Positions 20,591 to 27,127 of a DNA stretch of 27,127 nucleotides are shown one piece after another. Each line of letters starts with the position of its first letter. Position 1 is the first letter of the stretch. Where the stretch lies: NCBI GenBank assembly GCA_036554945.1, contig DATBMH010000108.1, forward strand, positions 1 to 27,127, written 5' to 3'. This stretch comes from JACDAN01 sp036554945 (GTDB lineage: Bacteria > Actinomycetota > Thermoleophilia > Gaiellales > Gaiellaceae). The translations under genes were made by a program, and so were the position numbers. Under the pieces are notes generated by a model, which searched no databases, was not told the DNA's origin, and saw only the letters and a program-made list of their open reading frames with translations.

Positions 20591-21025
20591 ATGCTGCTCG
20601 GAGAGTACGAACACACCATCGACGACAAGAACCGGCTCACCCTTCCGGCCCGGTTCCGTGACGCCATGTCTGAGGGCGTCGTCGTCACGCGCGGCATGGA
20701 CGGCTGCCTGTACGCCTATCCGCGAGGCGACTGGCTCGAGCGGTTCCAGGCGCGCGTCGCGGAGCTCGACCCGCTCAGCAGCGAGGGCCGCAAGCTGCAG
20801 CGCCACTTCTTCTCCGGCGCTGCGGAGGCGGAGCTGGACAAGCAGGGGAGGATCATGATTCCTGGAGCCCTGCTCCGCTACGCAGGCCTCGAGCGGGAAG
20901 TCGTCGTCGCCGGGATCCACGATCACCTGGAGATCTGGGATCGCGAGACCTGGCGGCGGGAGCTCAACGAGGTCGAAGGGAGTGCGGAGCATGTTGCCGA
21001 GCGTCTTGCAGCCAAACGCGACTGA
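20591..21025 (+). CDS. mraZ: Transcriptional regulator MraZ
   Basis: The 144-residue protein has the two SpoVT-AbrB-like repeats of MraZ. The first is GEYEHTIDDKNRLTLPARFRD (about residues 4-24) and the second is AEAELDKQGRIMIPGALLRYAGL (about residues 78-100). MraZ forms ring-like multimers, binds repeats upstream of the division and cell wall cluster and represses it. Four matching boxes lie just upstream, within the promoter. The ATG at 20591 is the only start that gives the conserved MLLGEYEHT opening. rsmH begins inside its last 35 bp, so the two genes are coupled. Confidence 0.96.
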   Translation: MLLGEYEHTIDDKNRLTLPARFRDAMSEGVVVTRGMDGCLYAYPRGDWLERFQARVAELDPLSSEGRKLQRHFFSGAAEAELDKQGRIMIPGALLRYAGLEREVVVAGIHDHLEIWDRETWRRELNEVEGSAEHVAERLAAKRD

Positions 21026-21947
21026 TCACGTTCCCGTTCTCGCCGAGGAGGTCCGGCGCCTGCTCGACGTGCAGCCGGGCGAGACAGTGGTGGACGCCAC
21101 CTTCGGCGCCGGCGGACACGCGGCGCTGCTCGCCGCCGACCTCGAGGGCGAGGGGAAGTACGTCGCGATCGACCGCGACCCGAGCGTCAAGCCGTACTTC
21201 GAGTCGTTCCGGCGGCGGGCCGGCGTCAAGACGCGCTTCCTCGCGGGCGACTTCGCGGACGTGCTCGAGCGGTTCGCGGACAACGAACGCAACGCCGACG
21301 CGATCCTGTTCGACCTCGGCGTGTCGAGCATGCAGCTCGACCGGCCGGAGCGCGGGTTCTCGTACGCGGCCGACGCGCCGCTCGACATGCGGATGGACCC
21401 GTCCGCCGACGTCTCCGCCCGCGAGCTCGTCAACGAGGCGAGCGAGCGCGAGCTGACCGAGATCTTCCGCTCCTACGGCGAGGAGCGCTACGCGCGGCAG
21501 ATCGCGAAGCGGATCGCCCGCGAGCGCCGGCAGCAGCCGTTCGAGACGACCGGCGAGCTCGTGGAGACGATCAAGTCCGCGATCCCGACGCCGGCGCGCT
21601 TCGGCGAGGGCCACCCGGCCCGGCGCGTCTTCCAGGCGCTCCGCATCGCGGTCAACGACGAGCTCGGCGCGCTCGAAGCGGCGCTGCCGGCTGCGCTCGA
21701 GATGCTGAACCCCGGCGGTCGGATCGCCGTGATCAGCTTCCACTCGCTCGAGGACCGGATCGTCAAGCGGTTCTTCCGCACGGAGTCGCACGGGTGCACC
21801 TGCCCGCCGGACTTCCCGGTCTGCGTCTGCGGGCGCGAGCCGACCGTGCGGGTCCTGACGCGGAAGGCCGTGCGGCCGAGCGCGCAGGAGATCGCCTCGA
21901 ACCCGCGCGCGGCCTCCGCGCGCCTCCGCGGAGCGCAGAAGGTCTAG
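20991..21947 (+). CDS. rsmH: 16S rRNA (cytosine1402-N4)-methyltransferase
   Basis: RsmH methylates N4 of C1402 in the ribosomal decoding centre using S-adenosylmethionine. The 318-residue protein opens with HVPVLAEEV and the SAM-binding VVDATFGAGGHAALL. It continues with DLGVSSMQLDRPERGFSY and DMRMDP, typical of the family, then NDELGALEAALP and ISFHSLEDRIVKRFF. A C-terminal Cys-rich segment (CTCPPDFPVCVCG) is also usual. The ATG at 20991 is preferred over the GTG at 20982 because AAGGGAG sits about nine bases upstream of it. It overlaps mraZ by 35 bp, and ftsL follows after seven bases. Confidence 0.96.
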   Translation: MLPSVLQPNATDHVPVLAEEVRRLLDVQPGETVVDATFGAGGHAALLAADLEGEGKYVAIDRDPSVKPYFESFRRRAGVKTRFLAGDFADVLERFADNERNADAILFDLGVSSMQLDRPERGFSYAADAPLDMRMDPSADVSARELVNEASERELTEIFRSYGEERYARQIAKRIARERRQQPFETTGELVETIKSAIPTPARFGEGHPARRVFQALRIAVNDELGALEAALPAALEMLNPGGRIAVISFHSLEDRIVKRFFRTESHGCTCPPDFPVCVCGREPTVRVLTRKAVRPSAQEIASNPRAASARLRGAQKV

Positions 21948-21954
21948 TGGCCTG

Positions 21955-22290
21955 ATGGCCGTCGCGGTTGCACGGAGCCGGGCCCCGGCCCGGTCGAGAC
22001 GGCGGGCCAACCCGCGGCGGCGCACGGCCGGCGGTGCGGTCTGGATCGTCCTGATGGGCGTTTTGCTCGCCGGCGTCGTGGCGCTGAACGTCGCCGTGCT
22101 CCGCCTCAACCTGCAGTACGACCAGCTCGCGCGCGACCGCGACAAGCTGCGCGCCGAGTCGGCGGAGCTCGCATCCGAGCTCGCGACACGCTCCGCGTCG
22201 GCGCGGACGAGCAGCCTCGCACGCAACCGGCTCGGATACCTCCCGGCCGACCCGGCCACGACGACGTACCTGGACCTGTCCAAGCGGTGA
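21955..22290 (+). CDS. ftsL: FtsL-like cell division protein
   Basis: The 111-residue protein has an Arg-rich cytoplasmic N-terminus, one membrane helix (VWIVLMGVLLAGVVALNVAVL) and a short extracytoplasmic coiled coil (LNLQYDQLARDRDKLRAESAELASELA). It closes with a conserved-looking RNRLGYLPADPATTTYLDL. Sequence is poorly conserved in this family, so the call rests on topology, length and position between rsmH and ftsI. FtsL joins FtsB and FtsQ at the septum and activates FtsW-FtsI. Its TGA overlaps the ftsI GTG by 4 bp. Confidence 0.85.
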   Translation: MAVAVARSRAPARSRRRANPRRRTAGGAVWIVLMGVLLAGVVALNVAVLRLNLQYDQLARDRDKLRAESAELASELATRSASARTSSLARNRLGYLPADPATTTYLDLSKR

Positions 22291-23930
22291 GCCGGCGGCT
22301 TCCGAACCGGCGGATCAGGCTCCTACTCGTCCTCTTCACACTCGCGTTCGCCGGCACCTTCGGCCGCGCGGTGTGGCTCCAGGCGGTGCACGCGCAGGGG
22401 CTCGACCGGCTCGCGCAGGGCCAGCATCACGCGACGGTCACGGTGCCGGCGCCGCGCGGCTCGATGGTCGACCGGAACGGCGTCCGGCTGGCGATCGGCC
22501 GCCGCGCCACGACCGTCTACGCGAACCCGAAGCACATCGCGAACCCGCAGGCGGCCGCGATCGCCGCCGGGCGCGCGCTGCGCCTCGACCCGGACAAGCT
22601 CTACGGGCCCCTGGCCGACCAGGCGCGCGGGTTCGTCTACGTCGCGCGGAAGGCGGACCCGAAGCGGGCGGACACGCTCGAGCGCAAGGGCATCGAGGGC
22701 CTCGGCTTCTACGCGGAGGAACGGCGCGTCTATCCGCAAGGCCCGGTCGCGGCGCACGTCCTCGGCTACGCCGGCGTCGACAACAAGGGCCTGTCGGGCC
22801 TCGAGCTCGCGCTGGACAAGACGCTCGCCGGGCGCGCCGGTCGCGAGACGATCGTCCGCGACCCGTTCGGCCGCGCGCTGGACGTGATCCACGCGACGCC
22901 GGCGATCGAGGGCCGCGACGTCCGGCTGACGCTCGACGCGACCCTTCAGGGCAACGCGGAGTCCGTGCTGCGGTCCACCGTCCGCCGCTGGGGGGCGCTC
23001 GCCGCGTCCGCGGTCATCCTCGATCCGCACACCGGCGAGGTGCTCGCCCTCGCCGTCGAGCCGGGCTTCGACGCAAACCGCTTCCCGCAGACGTCGCGCG
23101 ACGTCCAGCGGAACCGGGCCGTGACGGACACGTACGAGCCCGGGTCGACCCTGAAGGTCGTGACCGTGGCGGGCGCGCTGTCCGAGCAGCTCGTCACGCC
23201 GTCGACCGCCTTCACCCTGGCGCCCAAGATCCAGGTCGCCGACCGCGTCATCCACGAGGCCCACCGCACCAGGACCGAGCAGATGACGGTCGCCGAGATC
23301 CTCGCGCAGTCGTCGAACATCGGCACGATCACCCTCGCGCAGCAACTCGGCCGCGAGCGGCTCACGAAGTGGCTCGGCAGGTTCGGCTTCGGGAGGAAGA
23401 CCGGCATCGACTTCCCCGGCGAGACCGAGGGGATCCTGCCCGGCTACTGGTCCGGCTCGACGATCGGGACGCTGCCGATCGGCCACGGGATCGCCGTCAC
23501 GCCGGTGCAGATGGCCGCGGCCTACGCCGCGGTCGCGAACGGCGGCGTCTGGATGCAGCCGCACCTCGTCATGAACTCGAGGACGAAGAAGCGACGCGTG
23601 ATCTCGCGCGCGGTCTCCGAGCAGCTGATGGCGATGATGCGCGACGTCGTGCTCGAGGGCACCGGCACCGAGGCGGCCGTCGACGGCTACCAGGTCGCCG
23701 GGAAGACGGGCACGGCGGCCAAGCCCGATCCGCAGGGCGGCTACTCCACCTCGAAGTACGTCGCGTCGTTCGTCGGCGCCGTGCCGGCCAGCGACCCGAG
23801 GCTGGTCGTCCTGGTGACGGTCGACGAGCCGAGCACGATCTGGGGCGGGACGGTCGCCGCACCGGCCTTCCAGCAGATCGCGCGCTTCGCGCTCCAGTAC
23901 CTCGAGATTCCGCCAGACGCGGCTTCCTGA
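22287..23930 (+). CDS. ftsI: Peptidoglycan D,D-transpeptidase FtsI / PBP2 (class B PBP)
   Basis: This 547-residue class B penicillin-binding protein crosslinks septal peptidoglycan. It has an N-terminal membrane helix (about 11-30), the pedestal with APRGSMVDRNGVRLA (about residues 55-70) and GLSGLELALDKTLAG, and the transpeptidase domain. The active-site motifs are all present: S287-T-L-K290, S342-S-N344 and K473-T-G. It ends after the transpeptidase with no PASTA repeats, unlike Bacillus Pbp2B or StkP-linked PBPs. The GTG start overlaps the ftsL stop (GTGA). It is followed by a 29-bp gap before murE that contains a possible internal promoter. Confidence 0.95.
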   Translation: MSRRLPNRRIRLLLVLFTLAFAGTFGRAVWLQAVHAQGLDRLAQGQHHATVTVPAPRGSMVDRNGVRLAIGRRATTVYANPKHIANPQAAAIAAGRALRLDPDKLYGPLADQARGFVYVARKADPKRADTLERKGIEGLGFYAEERRVYPQGPVAAHVLGYAGVDNKGLSGLELALDKTLAGRAGRETIVRDPFGRALDVIHATPAIEGRDVRLTLDATLQGNAESVLRSTVRRWGALAASAVILDPHTGEVLALAVEPGFDANRFPQTSRDVQRNRAVTDTYEPGSTLKVVTVAGALSEQLVTPSTAFTLAPKIQVADRVIHEAHRTRTEQMTVAEILAQSSNIGTITLAQQLGRERLTKWLGRFGFGRKTGIDFPGETEGILPGYWSGSTIGTLPIGHGIAVTPVQMAAAYAAVANGGVWMQPHLVMNSRTKKRRVISRAVSEQLMAMMRDVVLEGTGTEAAVDGYQVAGKTGTAAKPDPQGGYSTSKYVASFVGAVPASDPRLVVLVTVDEPSTIWGGTVAAPAFQQIARFALQYLEIPPDAAS

Positions 23931-23943
23931 CCAGCCGCTCCGC

Positions 23944-23949
23944 TAGCCT
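23944..23949 (+). promoter_or_regulatory. Putative internal -10 hexamer (TAGCCT) before murE
   Basis: TAGCCT sits ten bases before the murE GTG in the 29-bp gap after ftsI, one of the few gaps in this cluster. No Shine-Dalgarno precedes the GTG. It could drive a separate murE-murF-mraY transcript inside the dcw operon. Confidence 0.3.
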
Positions 23950-23959
23950 CTCGCCGATC

Positions 23960-25363
23960 GTGGATCTCGAGCGGTTGATCGCCGCGCTCGGACCCCTGGA
24001 GGTCCTCGGGGGCGCCCCAACAGCCATCACGGACCTCGCGTACGACACGCGGGAGGTCCGCCAGGGCTCGCTTTTCTTCTGCTACCCGGGCGAGAAGGTC
24101 GACCGTCACGACCTCGCCGGCGAGGCGGTCGAGCGCGGAGCCGCGGCGCTCGTCGTCGAGCGGCCGCTCGAGCTCGACGTGCCACAGCTCGTCGTCCCCT
24201 CGGCGCGGGCAGCGATGCCTCCCGCCGCCGACGAGTTCTTCGGGCGCCCGACCGTGGAGCTTCTGCTCGCAGGCGTGACGGGCACGAACGGCAAGACGAC
24301 GACCGCCTACCTGCTGCACTCGATCCTCGACGCGGCCGGCATGCGGCCCGGCCTGATCGGGACGATCGAGTCCCGTGTCGGCGGCGAGTCGCGGCCTGCG
24401 GTGCGGACGACGCCGGAGGCGATCGACCTCCAGCGGACGTTCCGGGCGATGCTCGACGCGGGCGACCGCAGCGCCGTGATGGAGGCGACCTCCCACGGAT
24501 CGGTGCTCGGGCGGCTCGACCGCGTTCGCTTCCGGGCGCTCGCGTTCACGAACCTCACGCAGGACCATCTGGACTTCCACGGCTCGATGGAGGAGTACTA
24601 CGACGCGAAGCGTCGGCTCTTCACGGAGCACGAGCCGGCGCCGGCCGCGGCCGTCAACGTCGGCGACGAGGCGGGCCGGCAGCTGGCGGAGGAGCTCCGG
24701 CGTCTCGATCGCGCGCCGCTGCTCACCTACGGCCTGACGGACGACGCAGCGGTCCGCGAGGCGCCGCCGACGAGCCGGCTCCAGGGCCGCTTCAACCGGG
24801 AGAACACGCTCGCCGCGGTCGCGCTCGCCCGGCTGCTCGGAGTGCCGGAGGGCGCGATCGAGGACGGGATCGCACGCGCGCCGAGCGTCCCGGGAAGGTT
24901 CGAGACGGTGGACGAGGGCCAGCCGTTCACGGTCGTCGTCGACTACGCGCACACGCCGGACTCGCTGGCGAACGTCCTCCGCACGGCGCGGGAGCTGACG
25001 AGCGGTCAGCTGATCTGCGTCTTCGGCTGCGGGGGCGACAGGGACCGTGGGAAGCGGCCGGAGATGGGGCGGATCGCGAGCGAGCTCTCCGACGTCGCGA
25101 TCGTCACGTCGGACAACCCGCGGAGCGAGGAGCCCGGCGCGATCATCGAGGAGATCCTCGCCGGGGTCTCGGAGGACGTGCAGGTCGAGCCGGACCGCCG
25201 TGCCGCGATCGTGCAGGCGATCGAGCAGGCGGGCGACAACGACGTGGTCGTGATCGCCGGCAAGGGCCACGAGCAGGGGCAGGAGTTCGCCGACCGGAAA
25301 ATCCCCTTCGACGATCGCGAGGTCGCGCGCGAGGCGCTCCGGCGCCTGGGAGCCGCCGCATGA
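23960..25363 (+). CDS. murE: UDP-MurNAc-L-Ala-D-Glu:meso-diaminopimelate ligase
   Basis: MurE adds the third amino acid to the peptidoglycan stem peptide using ATP. The 467-residue protein has ITDLAYDTREVRQGSLFFCYPG, the ATP-binding GVTGTNGKTTTAYLL (about residues 107-120), and EATSHG. It also has the TNLTQDHLDFHGSMEEYYDAKRRLF block with the carbamylated lysine, DYAHTPDSL, and FGCGGDRDRGKRPEMG. The DNPRSEEP motif (about 385-392) is the signature for meso-diaminopimelate, so the cell wall should be DAP-type. The stretch between NVGDEAGRQL and the GRFNREN motif is about 20 residues shorter than in E. coli MurE. The GTG at 23960 gives the expected N-terminus. Its stop overlaps murF (ATGA). Confidence 0.95.
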   Translation: MDLERLIAALGPLEVLGGAPTAITDLAYDTREVRQGSLFFCYPGEKVDRHDLAGEAVERGAAALVVERPLELDVPQLVVPSARAAMPPAADEFFGRPTVELLLAGVTGTNGKTTTAYLLHSILDAAGMRPGLIGTIESRVGGESRPAVRTTPEAIDLQRTFRAMLDAGDRSAVMEATSHGSVLGRLDRVRFRALAFTNLTQDHLDFHGSMEEYYDAKRRLFTEHEPAPAAAVNVGDEAGRQLAEELRRLDRAPLLTYGLTDDAAVREAPPTSRLQGRFNRENTLAAVALARLLGVPEGAIEDGIARAPSVPGRFETVDEGQPFTVVVDYAHTPDSLANVLRTARELTSGQLICVFGCGGDRDRGKRPEMGRIASELSDVAIVTSDNPRSEEPGAIIEEILAGVSEDVQVEPDRRAAIVQAIEQAGDNDVVVIAGKGHEQGQEFADRKIPFDDREVAREALRRLGAAA

Positions 25364-26604
25364 TCCGGCTGGCCGTCACCGAGCTCCAGGGCCTGGGGCA
25401 GCTGGAGGCGACCGCGGACGAGGTCAGCGGCGTTCAGATCGACTCCCGCCGCATCCGGCCCGGGGATCTGTTCGTCGCGGTCCGCGGCGGGGTCGGCTTC
25501 CTCGACCAGGCCAGGGCCGCGGGCGCGGCAGCGACGCTCGTCCCGGACGACGACTTCGCCGCGATGGCCGCGATCGGGCAGGCGGTCCGGGGGCGAACGA
25601 ACGCCGAGATCGTCGGCATCACCGGGTCGACCGGCAAGACGTCGACGAAGGACATCCTCGCCGCGCTCGTCCGGCCGCACCGGAGGACGGTCGCGGCGGA
25701 GGCGAGCTTCAACGCCGAGCTCGGCGTCCCGCTGACCCTCGCCCGCCTGGAGCCGGACACGGAGGTCCTGATCGCCGAGCTCGCCATGCGTGGGTTCGGG
25801 CAGATCGCGGAGCTCTGCGAGATCGCGCGGCCGACGCTCGGCGCGATCACGGCGATCGGGCCGGTCCACCTCGAGTTCGTCGAGTCCGTCGCCGGCGTGG
25901 CGAAGGCGAAGGCCGAGCTGCTCGAGGCGCTTCCGCCCGGCGCGACCGCCGTCGTCCCGTCCGAGCCCGAGCTCGAGCCCTACCTGCGCGCCGACCTCGA
26001 CCTGGTCCGCCTCGGCGAGGACGCGAGGGTGCTCTCGTTCGAGGCCGGCCGGCTCGAGGCGGAGGTGCTCGGCGGGCGGGCCGAGCTGGAGCTTCCGTTC
26101 CGTGCTCCGCACCAGGCGGAGAACGCGCTCGTCGCCCTGACGATCTACGCGGCGCTCGGCCTGCCGCTCGATCGCGTCCAGGAAGGAGCGGGCGAGATCG
26201 AGCTCTCGAGGCTCCGCGGCGAGGAGATCGAGCTGCCGGGCGGCGGGATCCTGATCAACGACTGCTGGAACGCGAACCCGGCGTCCATGGCCGCCGCCCT
26301 CCGAGACCTGGCCTCGAGGGCGAACGGAGGTCGGCGGGTCGCGGTGCTCGGCGGCATGGCCGAGCTCGGCGCCGAGTCCCGTCGCTACCACGAGGAGGTC
26401 GGACGCCTTCTCGCCGACCACGGCATCGACCACGTGATCGCCGTCGGCGAGCTCGCGCAGGCGTACGGCGTCGACGATTGGGTTCCCGGCGCCGAGGAGG
26501 CGGCCGAGCGCGTCGCGGAGCTCGTCCGGCCTGGGGACGTCGTGCTCGTCAAGGGCTCGCGCTCGGTAGGCCTCGAGCGGGTCGCGCAGAACCTCCTGTC
26601 CTAA
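25360..26604 (+). CDS. murF: UDP-MurNAc-tripeptide--D-alanyl-D-alanine ligase
   Basis: MurF joins D-Ala-D-Ala to the UDP-MurNAc tripeptide made by MurE, completing the pentapeptide. The 414-residue protein starts with the substrate-binding domain (VSGVQIDSRRIRPGDLFVAVRGG) and has the P-loop GITGSTGKTSTKD (about 87-99). It also has AEASFNAELGVPLTL and ELAMRGFGQIAELCEIARP, typical of MurF, then INDCWNANPASMAAAL and LGGMAELGAESRRYHEEVG in the C-terminal domain. At 414 residues it is shorter than E. coli MurF (about 450). It overlaps murE by 4 bp, and its TAA shares one base with the mraY ATG. Confidence 0.95.
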   Translation: MIRLAVTELQGLGQLEATADEVSGVQIDSRRIRPGDLFVAVRGGVGFLDQARAAGAAATLVPDDDFAAMAAIGQAVRGRTNAEIVGITGSTGKTSTKDILAALVRPHRRTVAAEASFNAELGVPLTLARLEPDTEVLIAELAMRGFGQIAELCEIARPTLGAITAIGPVHLEFVESVAGVAKAKAELLEALPPGATAVVPSEPELEPYLRADLDLVRLGEDARVLSFEAGRLEAEVLGGRAELELPFRAPHQAENALVALTIYAALGLPLDRVQEGAGEIELSRLRGEEIELPGGGILINDCWNANPASMAAALRDLASRANGGRRVAVLGGMAELGAESRRYHEEVGRLLADHGIDHVIAVGELAQAYGVDDWVPGAEEAAERVAELVRPGDVVLVKGSRSVGLERVAQNLLS

Positions 26605-27127
26605 TGGAACGAGTCCTCGCCGCGGGCCTGCTCGCCATGGTCATCTCGATCGTCGCCGGACCGAAGTTCATCGAGTTCCTGCGCAGCAACGAGATGGGCC
26701 AGCACATCCGGGAGGAGGGCCCGGAGGGCCACCGCATCAAGCAGGGGACGCCGACGATGGGCGGCCTGCTGATGGTCTTCTCGGCGACCGTCGCCTTCCT
26801 GACCCTGAGCCACTACACGACCGAGGGCCTCACGGTCTTCTTCGTGATGCTCGGCTGCGCTGCGATCGGATTCCTCGACGACTACACGAAGCTCCGCCAT
26901 CGCCGGTCGCTGGGGCTCGCGGGCCGCTGGAAGCTGCTGCTGCTGGCCCTGATCACGGTCGGGCTCGCCTGGGCTGTCGAGGACATCGGCGCGCCGACCG
27001 AGATCTACGTCCCCGTGCTCGACTGGCAGCTCGCGCTGTCGTTCGGCTTCTACCTGCTCCTGTTCCTGATCGTCGCGGGATCGGCCAACGGCGCGAACCT
27101 CACCGACGGCATCGACGGGCTCGCCGC
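26604..27127 (+). CDS. mraY: Phospho-MurNAc-pentapeptide transferase (5' part)
   Basis: MraY transfers phospho-MurNAc-pentapeptide to undecaprenyl phosphate, making lipid I in the membrane. Only the first 174 residues are present; the frame is open at the window end. Visible motifs are HRIKQGTPTMGGLLM near residues 44-58, the catalytic FLDDYTKL with the Asp pair near residues 92-98, and GANLTDGIDGLAA at the truncated edge. Several membrane helices fit the ten-helix family. The start overlaps the murF stop by one base (TAATG). The order mraZ-rsmH-ftsL-ftsI-murE-murF-mraY predicts murD and ftsW next, outside the window. Confidence 0.96.
   Translation, partial: MERVLAAGLLAMVISIVAGPKFIEFLRSNEMGQHIREEGPEGHRIKQGTPTMGGLLMVFSATVAFLTLSHYTTEGLTVFFVMLGCAAIGFLDDYTKLRHRRSLGLAGRWKLLLLALITVGLAWAVEDIGAPTEIYVPVLDWQLALSFGFYLLLFLIVAGSANGANLTDGIDGLA

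Noticed and set aside
22373..23959. Extension of the murE frame upstream to 22373 through ftsI.
   Set aside because: Charged shadow translation of ftsI; MurE homology starts only after the GTG at 23960.
1..27127. tRNA, rRNA, CRISPR, insertion sequence or phage genes.
   Set aside because: No cloverleaf-like intergenic sequence, regular spacer array, transposase or integrase motif was found on either strand by reading; all gaps are under about 215 bp.

Overview
The window is a very GC-rich, gene-dense bacterial segment, roughly 70% G+C by eye, and looks like a deep-branching Actinobacterium of the Thermoleophilia/Gaiellales type. The lineage is inference. It rests on the codon use, many apparently leaderless genes, a decaprenyl-phosphate phosphoribosyltransferase-like UbiA protein, a meso-DAP-type MurE (DNPR motif) and a MraZ-led division cluster. 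No tRNA, rRNA, CRISPR array, insertion sequence or phage gene is visible.

Layout: (1) 1-1536: the 3' end of a thiolase and a 3-hydroxyacyl-CoA dehydrogenase, both fatty-acid or hydroxybutyrate steps, with a possible 38-residue membrane peptide antisense between them. (2) 1523-2725 (-): a CPA1 cation/proton antiporter. (3) 2813-6329: a secreted protein of unknown function, an OmpR-type response regulator, its sensor kinase and a UbiA-family prenyltransferase, tightly spaced or overlapping. (4) 6328-6473: a cluster of five perfect palindromes between convergent genes. (5) 6485-6940 (-): a coiled-coil protein, divergent from the operon queA-tgt-yajC-secDF-phasin-like-aarF/ubiB (6966-14170), which combines queuosine tRNA modification, Sec export and an ABC1 kinase. 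(6) 14229-16971: a membrane GGDEF/HD-GYP protein and a response regulator whose receiver has lost its phosphorylation residues. (7) 16944-18767 (-): an SRPBCC protein with its ArsR regulator, and an ECF-type sigma factor translationally coupled to an O6-alkylguanine-DNA alkyltransferase. (8) 18804-20480: a PfkB sugar kinase with a YjbR/MmcQ protein, then a small P-loop kinase-like protein on the opposite strand. (9) 20529-27127: the dcw cluster mraZ-rsmH-ftsL-ftsI-murE-murF-mraY, with mraY cut by the window end and a clear promoter carrying four MraZ boxes.

The most unusual signals are a pair of identical 21-bp, AT-rich palindromic repeats 54 bp apart and in frame inside queA, with a foldable spacer (a REPIN-like coding insertion); the degenerate receiver next to the c-di-GMP enzyme; the sigma-ogt operon; the ArsR tandem operator; and a recurring TAnnnT hexamer 6-10 nt before start codons that lack a Shine-Dalgarno, which suggests widespread leaderless transcription.
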